NCBI GenBank assembly: GCA_030601605.1
Contig: JAUVTI010000043.1
Span: forward strand, 1 to 12,097
DNA: 12,097 nucleotides
Direction of reading: 5' to 3'
Origin: Gemmatimonadales bacterium
Lineage (GTDB): Bacteria > Gemmatimonadota > Gemmatimonadetes > Gemmatimonadales > GWC2-71-9
This document shows, in pieces, positions 1-6,078 of the stretch. Under the pieces are notes generated by a model that saw only the letters and a list, made by a program, of their open reading frames with translations, was not told the origin of the DNA and ran no database searches. Numbering within the stretch: the first letter of the stretch is position 1; each line of letters begins with the position of its first letter. The position numbers and the translations under genes are program-made.

Positions 1-106
1 TCGTTGCACGGAGGTCCTCGCCGGAGGCCGTAAGTGGGTGACAGGGCGAACGATGGGTAATCCTAGGGGGGGAGTCAAGTTGACGATATGAGCTAAGTCA
101 CGCCCG

Positions 107-136
107 CGACCCGACTTCCGAACACAAATCGGGTCG
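107..136. other. Inverted repeat / hairpin in the TerC leader
   Basis: A perfect 8-bp inverted repeat, CGACCCGA (107-114) and TCGGGTCG (129-136), encloses a 14-nt loop. It lies about 105 bp before the TerC start. No T-tract follows it, so it does not look like an intrinsic terminator. It could be a protein-binding site or part of a leader RNA. The rest of 1-240 shows only short GC-rich self-complementary pieces, for example CCTC/GAGG at 16-27, and the palindrome GTCAAGTTGAC at 74-84. I find no clear promoter and no match to the yybP-ykoY manganese riboswitch that precedes some terC genes. Confidence 0.4.
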
Positions 137-227
137 TGCCCCGCTTTCCGTGCGGTTGCGCCGCCGCGCCGGCGCCGTGCACCTTAGCCCACCGAACAGC
201 CTGGCCGCTCGGATCGGCCTCATACCC

Positions 228-233
228 AAGGGA
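228..233 (+). promoter_or_regulatory. Ribosome binding site fixing the TerC start
   Basis: AAGGGA lies 7 nt before the ATG at 241. It favours that start over the in-frame GTG at 136, which would add 35 residues with no hydrophobic segment and would begin inside the hairpin at 107-136. Confidence 0.55.
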
Positions 234-240
234 ACCGCCC

Positions 241-999
241 ATGGACTGGCTCACCAGCCCGGAGATCTGGATCGCGCTGATCACCCTGACGGCGCTGGAG
301 ATCGTGCTGGGGATCGACAACATCATCTTCCTCTCGATCCTCGCGGCAAAGCTCCCCGCCCACCAGCAGCTGAAGGCCCGCCGCCTCGGCCTGCTCGGCG
401 CGATGGTCATGCGCCTCGCTCTGCTGTTCTCGCTGGCGTGGATCATGCGGCTCACCGAGCCGCTGTTCACGGTGCTCGGGCAGGAAATCTCCGGCCGCGA
501 CATCATCCTGCTGCTGGGCGGGTTGTTCCTCATCGCCAAGGCCACGCACGAGATCCACGACAAGCTGGAGGGAGAGGAGGGGCGGGTGAGCGACAAGGTG
601 GCCGCATCGTTCGGGGGCGTGATCGTGCAGATCATGCTGCTCGACGCCGTGTTCTCGCTCGATTCCGTGATCACCGCCGTGGGCATGGTCAAGGAGTTGT
701 GGGTGATGGCGACGGCGATCATCCTGGCGGTGATCGTGATGCTCTTCTCGGTGGAGGCCATCTCCAGCTTCGTGGAGCGGCACCCCACCGTGAAGGTGCT
801 GGCCCTGGCGTTCCTCGTGCTGATAGGGATGACGCTCGTGGCGGGCGCCTTCGGCCACGAGATACCGCGCGGCTACATCTACTTCGCGCTGGGGTTCTCG
901 GTGTTCGTCGAGATGCTCAACGTCAGGGTGCGCCGCCGGGTGAAGCCAGTGGAGCTGAGGCAGCCGATCACCGAGGAGCACCAGGCGGCGCAGGCCTAG
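241..999 (+). CDS. TerC family integral membrane protein
   Basis: Predicted inner-membrane protein of 252 residues, a normal size for the TerC/YgdQ group. About seven hydrophobic segments are visible, roughly at residues 8-33, 50-70, 85-101, 121-147, 155-178, 184-204 and 210-228. The two family hallmarks are present: EIVLGIDNIIF at 20-30 (acidic E20 and D26 inside a membrane helix) and LLDAVFSLDSV at 133-143 (D135, D141). TerC relatives are linked to tellurite resistance. Several family members export Mn2+ or help metallate exported proteins, so metal-ion transport is the family-based guess, and the substrate cannot be read from sequence. The N-terminal MDWL is typical of the family and a ribosome binding site supports this ATG. 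The stop codon overlaps that of the convergent reductase gene. The charged C-terminal tail (229-252) is short and probably cytoplasmic. Confidence 0.9.
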   Translation: MDWLTSPEIWIALITLTALEIVLGIDNIIFLSILAAKLPAHQQLKARRLGLLGAMVMRLALLFSLAWIMRLTEPLFTVLGQEISGRDIILLLGGLFLIAKATHEIHDKLEGEEGRVSDKVAASFGGVIVQIMLLDAVFSLDSVITAVGMVKELWVMATAIILAVIVMLFSVEAISSFVERHPTVKVLALAFLVLIGMTLVAGAFGHEIPRGYIYFALGFSVFVEMLNVRVRRRVKPVELRQPITEEHQAAQA

Positions 1000-1946
1000 G
1001 CCTTGTAGCGCTCCAGCCCGGGTCGGGCCTTCGACTCGACCCGGGCCCGGAAGGCGGCCAGCTCGCCGTCGCTCATCGGGACGAACTCCCGGGCCACGCG
1101 CGCATTGGTGCGCGCCAGCTCTGGCCGCTCCATCCCGACCACCGCCACGCTCACGGGCAGCGACCACACGTAGCGCAGGCACTCCTCGTGGCTGCACACG
1201 CCGGCCTCCAGCAGCGCGCCCTGCGCCGAGGTCTTCATCGCGATCACGCCGATGTCGCGCTCCACCAGACCCGGCAGCACCGTACGCTCGAAGCTCGGCT
1301 GGAAGTGATCCACCGGGTTGAGCGGCATCTGCATCACGTCGAACCGGAAGCCGCGATCCCAGTACTCCAGAGCCCTGCGGTTGGCCTCGGGGCGGGCGTG
1401 GCCGGTGACGCCCACGAACCGCACGACGCCCCGCTCCTTCGCCTCGAGGATGTACTCCATGGCACCGCCCGGTCGGAATGCGCGGTCCACGTCCTCGACG
1501 GTGCGCACGCTGTGCAGCTGCCACACGTCGAGGTAGTCGGTGCGCAGGCGTGACAGGCTGCCCTCGAGGTGGCGCTCCGCACTGGCGGCGCTGCGGGTCT
1601 CGAGCTCGAACGTCTTCGTCATGAGAACCACCTGGTCGCGCCTACCTTCGAGCGCAGCGCCGATCCATTCCTCTGAAGTGCCGCGCTGGTAGCTCTCGGC
1701 GGTGTCGATGAACCGCAGGCCCTCCGAGAGGGCCGTGTCGAGCAGGCGCCGGGCCGCGGCCTCAGACCCGGCCCTTCCGACGTGGAAGCCGCCGGGGGCC
1801 AGGATCGGGACTTCGAGGTCGGTGCGCCCCAGCCGCCTCGTGGGTAGCGCTCCCGCCTGCACAGGGCCTCGCGCCGGGCCCGCGCGCGTCCCGACAGCCC
1901 CCACCGCCAGGCCGGCGACCGCTCCCAGGAAGCCTCGGCGATCCAT
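996..1946 (-). CDS. Tat-signal aldo/keto reductase
   Basis: NAD(P)H-dependent oxidoreductase of 316 residues with the aldo/keto reductase TIM-barrel sequence. The N-terminus MDRRGFLGAVAGLAVG is a twin-arginine (Tat) signal: R3-R4-G-F-L followed by a short hydrophobic stretch. The usual catalytic tetrad is visible as D81 and Y86 (FIDTAESY), K111 (LMTK) and H145 (WQLHS). The start of the barrel is TRRLGRTDLEVP at 36-47, and VVGMERPELARTN near 269-281 lies where the cofactor phosphate loop is expected. The substrate is unknown. The gene starts 3 nt after the stop of the upstream peptidase gene and has no good Shine-Dalgarno sequence, so translation is probably coupled and the two are one transcription unit. 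A Tat signal fits an enzyme exported already folded around its nicotinamide cofactor. The export prediction is from the motif only; some such signals stay uncleaved as membrane anchors. Confidence 0.88.
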   Translation of the reverse strand: MDRRGFLGAVAGLAVGAVGTRAGPARGPVQAGALPTRRLGRTDLEVPILAPGGFHVGRAGSEAAARRLLDTALSEGLRFIDTAESYQRGTSEEWIGAALEGRRDQVVLMTKTFELETRSAASAERHLEGSLSRLRTDYLDVWQLHSVRTVEDVDRAFRPGGAMEYILEAKERGVVRFVGVTGHARPEANRRALEYWDRGFRFDVMQMPLNPVDHFQPSFERTVLPGLVERDIGVIAMKTSAQGALLEAGVCSHEECLRYVWSLPVSVAVVGMERPELARTNARVAREFVPMSDGELAAFRARVESKARPGLERYKA

Positions 1947-1949
1947 CGG

Positions 1950-4550
1950 CTATGGGGCGCTCGGTCCCAGGATCACGGCATTCAAGAACAGCCGGTTGGC
2001 GCCCCGGAAGTAGCCACGGTAGTTCGGGTCCTCTGCGAACGCGATCACCCGTCCCCGACCAACGCGTTCCTCGTAGGCGAACACGGCTCCACCGATACGC
2101 TCCAGCGTCTCCGGCCAGGCGTGACCCGAGATCTTCGCCCGTTCCCCGGTCGCAATGCGCGCCACCACACGGCGCTTGGTGGACGGCGGTCCCTCCGCCG
2201 GAAGCAAGAGCCGATCCGAGTCCACCAGCACCGGGAGCTCGCCGCCCTCGTAGCCCGCCGCCATCCAGTACTGGCCGAGCGTGGCGCGGAAGATTGCGCC
2301 GGGCACGCCGAAGTGCTGCGCTTCCTTTTCTTCATCTGTCTCGTACGTCTCGTACCAGTCGCGCAGCTCGATCAACTCGAGCTGTTCGCGGGCGAACTGC
2401 GTGGAGGCGCCTATCGTGACGAGCGTGCCGCCGTCCCGCACCCATTGCCTGAGCCGCTCGACTCCCTGCTCGCCCAGCTCCTCACTCAGCCGTGCGCCCG
2501 GGGCGGCGGGGATGATCAGCACGTTGTAGTGCGCCAGCTCGGGACCGTCGAGCAGTCCCGTGCGCAGGACGGTGATCGGTATCTCGTACTGCCGGTCGAG
2601 CGTGTACCAGGCCCACCCGAACGAGTAGCCAAACACGGGCTCCTCGCCGAGCAGCGCGATCTTCGGCAGCTGGACGTTGAAGGTGTGGGCCCCCGATCCC
2701 AGCGAGGGGTAGCCGGGATCCCCATGTCCGCTTTGCATCACGAGCACGTCGACACCGAAGCGCTCGGCCACTTCGCTCACCGCCTGATGCACCGTCTCGT
2801 CGTTCTGACCCACCCGCACGATGACCGACCCGCTCGGTATGGCGCGCCCACCGATCCGGCTCGGCACCGTCAGCACGCCGACGCGGTACCCCTGCGCCCG
2901 GAGGTGATACAGGCCTGAGAGCGCCGCGGCTGAGCGGCCGTCGAGCACGTATGCGTAACTGGCCCGCGAAAGGTCCCACGTGGCCCGCTCCGCGTGCTGC
3001 GCCGGCTGTGCCTGGAGTTCCTTGCCATCCCTGCTGCTGTAACCGCCCACGTTGAACAGGAGCGGGAGCGACCACGCGGTTATGTCGTAGAAGCGCGCGC
3101 TCTCACCGCGTTCCACCCGCTCCCTGGCCTCCTCGACGAACTCGGGCGGGGCGGGGGTGTCGGGCTCCAGCAGCGTGCGGATCAGACGCACCGCCGGTTG
3201 GGCGGCCTCCACCACGAACGTGCCGGCCGGGAACGTGCGGCGACCGATGGCCGCCCCGGTGCGGTCCCGCACACCGGAGAGCGAGGCCTCCTGGGTGAGC
3301 ACCGACACCTCTATGTCGTTGCGCACGAGTAGGTGCACCAGCTCCCGCACGAGCACCGGGTCGCCCTCGTCGGTGATCAGGTAGCGCCGCACCCCCTGGC
3401 CGCCATCCTCCACCGCAGCCCGCTGCGACTCGTAGTAGTCGGTGAGAAGCTCCGTGCGATTGAGGGCCGCCGTCCGCGCCGCGGTCCACGCCGCCACGTA
3501 GTGCTGTTCGACCGCGTCGGCCAGGGTCCTCACCGTACCATCGGGCCGCTCCATGGCGAGCCCGCGGGAGGAGCCCTGCTCGAAGAGCATCGCCACCGCG
3601 CCATGGTAGCCCCGGTTCGAGGTGTAGCCGGGGTAGAAGTAGTTGAACGACTCCCGCGTCATGTACTCGAAGCCCGCCGAGTCGAACGCCGCGGCGTACG
3701 CGTTCCCGAACCGCTCGAACCAGCGCATTGCGAACTGCGGGAAGTAGGGGTTCGTCGGATCGGTCGGCGGATCGAAATAGAACTCGGTTCCCGAGCCCAT
3801 CTCGTGCATGTCCACGGCCACCTGGGGCCGCCAGGCGTGCAGCGTCGGCATGCGCTCGCGCGTCTCGCGCTGCGTGTGCGCGAACCAGTCACGGTTGGTA
3901 TCGAAGTAGTAGTGTCCGGTGCGGAACTTCACGGCCTGCCACCGGTCGAAGTCGTTGGCCCAGTCCCTCGGATCGGGATTGGGTTTGCGACCGAGGTTCT
4001 CATGATTGAGGGTCGCGAACGCCTCCCGCCCATCCGGATTGAGGATGGGATCGATGAGGACCACGACGTTCCGCAGGACCTCCATGGTTGCGGGGTCGTC
4101 CTGGGTCGCGAGACGCTGCAGCAGCTTGAGCGCCGCCTCCGCACCGGAGATCTCGAACCCGTGAATGGAGCCGCCGAACCACACCACCGCCGGCTGGTCC
4201 TGGATCAGGGCGCGGGCCTCCTCTGGGCTGATCCCCCGCGGATCGGCCAGGCGCCTCGACGCCTGCTGGATCGCCTCGAGCCGGGCGTGGTTCTCCGGCG
4301 CCGTCACGACGGCCAACACCAGGCGCCGCTCCTCCCAGCTCCTCCCCTGGTCCACGAGGGCCACCCTGGGGGAGGTCTCCGCCAGCCGCTGGAGGTACGC
4401 CACCATCTCGTGGTGCAGCGTGATCCGCTCACCGAAGTCGTGGCCGGTGACGTCACGGAGGGTGGGAACCTGGGCCTGCGCGACCGACGTTTCCGAGGCA
4501 AGCAGCAACACCGACGCAACGAGTAGGAATGGTACGAACGGCCTGTGCAC
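1950..4550 (-). CDS. Secreted M14-family zinc metallocarboxypeptidase-like protein
   Basis: Predicted exported peptidase of 866 residues. Residues 1-27 form a Sec signal peptide: a short basic start, a hydrophobic core FLLVASVLLLA, and a likely cleavage site after AQA. The catalytic domain (about 35-365) has the M14 residues: zinc ligands H130 and E133 in SIHGFE and H249 in VDMHE, the carboxylate-binding pair N219-R220 in TNRDWF, and catalytic E324 in MLFEQGS. NPDGR at 171-175 is also typical. The protein should therefore be an active zinc exopeptidase or amidase; its substrate (peptide or peptidoglycan-derived) is unknown. After it, about 500 extra residues follow. Their last part (about 628-862, with NVLIIPAAPG and WVRDGGTLVTIG) resembles a class-I glutamine-amidotransferase-like fold, as seen in other large M14 proteins, probably without catalytic function. 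Translation starts at GTG with a very strong ribosome binding site. The gene is first in a unit with the Tat reductase. Confidence 0.88.
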   Translation of the reverse strand: MHRPFVPFLLVASVLLLASETSVAQAQVPTLRDVTGHDFGERITLHHEMVAYLQRLAETSPRVALVDQGRSWEERRLVLAVVTAPENHARLEAIQQASRRLADPRGISPEEARALIQDQPAVVWFGGSIHGFEISGAEAALKLLQRLATQDDPATMEVLRNVVVLIDPILNPDGREAFATLNHENLGRKPNPDPRDWANDFDRWQAVKFRTGHYYFDTNRDWFAHTQRETRERMPTLHAWRPQVAVDMHEMGSGTEFYFDPPTDPTNPYFPQFAMRWFERFGNAYAAAFDSAGFEYMTRESFNYFYPGYTSNRGYHGAVAMLFEQGSSRGLAMERPDGTVRTLADAVEQHYVAAWTAARTAALNRTELLTDYYESQRAAVEDGGQGVRRYLITDEGDPVLVRELVHLLVRNDIEVSVLTQEASLSGVRDRTGAAIGRRTFPAGTFVVEAAQPAVRLIRTLLEPDTPAPPEFVEEARERVERGESARFYDITAWSLPLLFNVGGYSSRDGKELQAQPAQHAERATWDLSRASYAYVLDGRSAAALSGLYHLRAQGYRVGVLTVPSRIGGRAIPSGSVIVRVGQNDETVHQAVSEVAERFGVDVLVMQSGHGDPGYPSLGSGAHTFNVQLPKIALLGEEPVFGYSFGWAWYTLDRQYEIPITVLRTGLLDGPELAHYNVLIIPAAPGARLSEELGEQGVERLRQWVRDGGTLVTIGASTQFAREQLELIELRDWYETYETDEEKEAQHFGVPGAIFRATLGQYWMAAGYEGGELPVLVDSDRLLLPAEGPPSTKRRVVARIATGERAKISGHAWPETLERIGGAVFAYEERVGRGRVIAFAEDPNYRGYFRGANRLFLNAVILGPSAP

Positions 4551-4556
4551 CGAGGG

Positions 4557-4564
4557 ACCTCCTA
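4557..4564 (-). promoter_or_regulatory. Strong ribosome binding site of the M14 peptidase gene
   Basis: On the minus strand this reads TAGGAGGT, an almost full anti-16S complement, 6 nt before the GTG start at 4550. It decides the start despite the non-ATG codon. Confidence 0.85.
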
Positions 4565-4568
4565 GGTA

Positions 4569-4597
4569 TCTTTAACGTGGTTAACTGTCGTTAAAGA
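4569..4597. promoter_or_regulatory. Candidate operator: 9-bp inverted repeat in the divergent spacer
   Basis: TCTTTAACG (4569-4577) and CGTTAAAGA (4589-4597) are perfect inverted repeats around an 11-nt spacer. The spacer contains a further palindrome, GTTAAC (4580-4585), almost at the dyad centre. The three TTAA cores begin at 4572, 4581 and 4591, about one helical turn apart. The site is AT-rich in a GC-rich region and sits 5 bp upstream of the peptidase Shine-Dalgarno sequence, between the divergent peptidase and citrate synthase genes. This is how a repressor operator looks. The regulator is not in this window and I cannot assign a family. Confidence 0.6.
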
Positions 4598-4618
4598 GTC
4601 ACGCTTACCAACGCTGGT

Positions 4619-4624
4619 TGTCAA
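4619..4624 (-). promoter_or_regulatory. Possible -35 element for the peptidase-reductase unit
   Basis: On the minus strand this reads TTGACA, a perfect sigma-70 type -35 hexamer, upstream of the operator-like dyad. No good -10 hexamer appears at 16-18 nt, so the promoter remains tentative. If real, the dyad at 4569-4597 would cover or follow the transcription start, a repressing position. Confidence 0.3.
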
Positions 4625-4638
4625 ACGGGGTGGAGGGT

Positions 4639-4646
4639 AAAGGAGG
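4639..4646 (+). promoter_or_regulatory. Ribosome binding site of gltA
   Basis: AAAGGAGG lies 9 nt before the ATG at 4656 and supports that start. A promoter for gltA must lie within 4551-4640, but I see no convincing -35/-10 pair on this strand. Confidence 0.75.
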
Positions 4647-4655
4647 AGAGGAAGC

Positions 4656-5990
4656 ATGTCGACGCTCAAGAATACACTGAAAAAGAAGATCGAGCAGCAT
4701 CGCCCACGCACGACACGGCTGCTCAAGGAGTACGCGGGGACCAAGGTGGGCGAGGTCACCATCGGTCAGGCCATCGGCGGCGCCCGCGGCGTCAAGATGA
4801 TGGTCACCGACATTTCCTATCTCGATCCGTTCGAGGGGATCCGCTTCCGCGGCAAGACGATCCCCGAGACGTTCGCGGCGCTGCCCAAGGTGCCCAATTC
4901 CGACTACCCCTATGTCGAGGCGTTCTGGTACTTCCTCCTGACGGGCGAGGTGCCGACCGAAAAGCAGACCCTCGAGGTGGTCGAGGACTTCAAGAAGCGT
5001 CGCGAGGTACCCAAGTACGTGTTCGACGTGCTCGAGAAGATGCCCGAGGACAGCCATCCGATGGCGCTGTTCTCGATGGCGATCCTCTCGATGCAGCAGG
5101 AGTCGAAGTTCGTCGCGCAGTACAACGAGGGCATGAACAAGATGGAGTACTGGGATCCGACGTACGAGGACTGCACGAATCTCCTCGCGAAGCTCCCCTC
5201 CATCGGTGCCTACATCTACCGCATGAAGTACAAGGACGGGAAGCAGATCAAGGCCGACAACAAGCTCGACTGGGGCGGCAACTTCGCCCACCAGATGGGG
5301 CTCGATGCGCCGTACGACGACGTGGCGCGGATGTACTTCATCCTCCACTCGGACCACGAGTCGGGCAACGTATCGGCGCATACGACTCACCTCGTGGCCT
5401 CGGCGCTGTCGGACTGCTACTACTCGCTGTCCGCCGGTATCAACGGCCTCGCCGGTCCGCTGCACGGCCTCGCCAACCAGGAGGTGCTGCGCTGGACCAT
5501 GAACTTCCTGGAGAAGCTCGGGAAGGGTGACGACTACACCGAGGACGACGTGAAGAAGGCGCTGTGGGACACGCTGAACAGCGGCCAGGTGATTCCCGGC
5601 TACGGCCACGCCGTGCTGCGCAAGACCGACCCGCGCTACACGTCGCAGCGGGAGTTCTGTCTCAAGCACTTGCCGGACTACCCGCTGTTCAAGCTGATCA
5701 GCATGATCTACAAGGTGACCCCGGACATCCTGGTGGAGCAGGGCAAGGCCAAGAACCCGTGGCCCAACGTGGATGCCCAGTCCGGTGTCATCCAGTGGTA
5801 CTACGGCGTCACCGAGTGGGACTTCTACACGGTGATGTTCGGCATCGGGCGCGCCATCGGCGTGCTGGCCAACATCACCTGGGACCGCGCGCTCGGCTAC
5901 CCGATCGAGCGGCCCAAGTCGGTCACGACGACGATGCTGGAAGAGGTGGCCGGCGTCAGCTCGGCCGAGCTGGCGGGCAGCGCCAAGTAG
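4656..5990 (+). CDS. gltA: Citrate synthase, mitochondrial/eukaryotic-like type
   Basis: Condenses acetyl-CoA and oxaloacetate to citrate, the entry step of the TCA cycle, in the cytoplasm. The 444 residues align by eye with animal mitochondrial citrate synthase rather than with the shorter hexameric E. coli type. Shared blocks are LDPFEGIRFRGKTIPE (56-71), LHSDHESGNVSAHTTHLV (230-247), GLAGPLHGLANQEV (264-277), IPGYGHAVLRKTDPRY (313-328) and NPWPNVDAQSGV (367-378). Active-site residues fit pig heart numbering with a small offset: H234 (H238), H270 (H274), H318 (H320), R327 (R329), D373 (D375), R399 (R401) and R419 (R421). No targeting peptide precedes the mature-like start. The nucleotide-binding allosteric region of the E. 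coli enzyme is not recognisable, so NADH inhibition of that kind is not expected. The gene stands alone: a divergent peptidase unit lies upstream and a terminator follows. Confidence 0.96.
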   Translation: MSTLKNTLKKKIEQHRPRTTRLLKEYAGTKVGEVTIGQAIGGARGVKMMVTDISYLDPFEGIRFRGKTIPETFAALPKVPNSDYPYVEAFWYFLLTGEVPTEKQTLEVVEDFKKRREVPKYVFDVLEKMPEDSHPMALFSMAILSMQQESKFVAQYNEGMNKMEYWDPTYEDCTNLLAKLPSIGAYIYRMKYKDGKQIKADNKLDWGGNFAHQMGLDAPYDDVARMYFILHSDHESGNVSAHTTHLVASALSDCYYSLSAGINGLAGPLHGLANQEVLRWTMNFLEKLGKGDDYTEDDVKKALWDTLNSGQVIPGYGHAVLRKTDPRYTSQREFCLKHLPDYPLFKLISMIYKVTPDILVEQGKAKNPWPNVDAQSGVIQWYYGVTEWDFYTVMFGIGRAIGVLANITWDRALGYPIERPKSVTTTMLEEVAGVSSAELAGSAK

Positions 5991-6014
5991 GGCGGCTCAC
6001 CGGCCCTGAAAGTG

Positions 6015-6044
6015 GAAAGGGGGCACCGTTCGGCGCCCCCTTTC
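6015..6044. terminator. Bidirectional intrinsic terminator between gltA and the acyl-CoA synthetase fusion
   Basis: A perfect 10-bp stem, GAAAGGGGGC (6015-6024) and GCCCCCTTTC (6035-6044), encloses a 10-nt loop. Two further GC pairs beyond an A/C mismatch could close a GTTC tetraloop. The AAA on the left arm and TTT on the right arm give a short U-run within the stem in either direction. It lies 25 bp after the gltA stop and 35 bp after the stop of the opposing gene, so it can serve both convergent genes. The U-tract is short, so efficiency is uncertain. Confidence 0.8.
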
Positions 6045-6078
6045 TGCATCCCCATCCGCGGCAACCGCCGCCGCCGGG

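Noticed and set aside
2..91. C-terminal tail of an upstream plus-strand gene
   Set aside because: One frame is open from the left edge to TGA at 89-91, but 29 residues without a recognisable motif are not enough to call a gene.
61..100. yybP-ykoY manganese riboswitch before the TerC gene
   Set aside because: GGGGGGAGTC and a nearby GCTAAG looked suggestive, but the conserved loop sequences and their spacing are absent.
107..136. Intrinsic terminator for a gene left of the window
   Set aside because: The stem is followed by GTGCCCCGC, with no T-run.
136..240. Longer TerC protein starting at GTG 136
   Set aside because: The extra 35 residues are Pro/Ala-rich with no membrane segment, the start lies in a hairpin, and ATG 241 has a ribosome binding site and a family-typical N-terminus.
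3333..4526. Long plus-strand open frame opposite the M14 peptidase
   Set aside because: Same antisense composition artefact; the catalytic residues are on the minus strand.
4567..4574. Bacteroidota-type -7 promoter (TAnnTTTG) for gltA
   Set aside because: TATCTTTA matches seven of eight positions, but no matching -33 element is seen, the host is probably not Bacteroidota, and it overlaps the operator-like dyad.
4605..5669. Minus-strand open frame opposite gltA
   Set aside because: Composition is rich in His, Leu, Val and Arg without motifs; it mirrors the citrate synthase codons.
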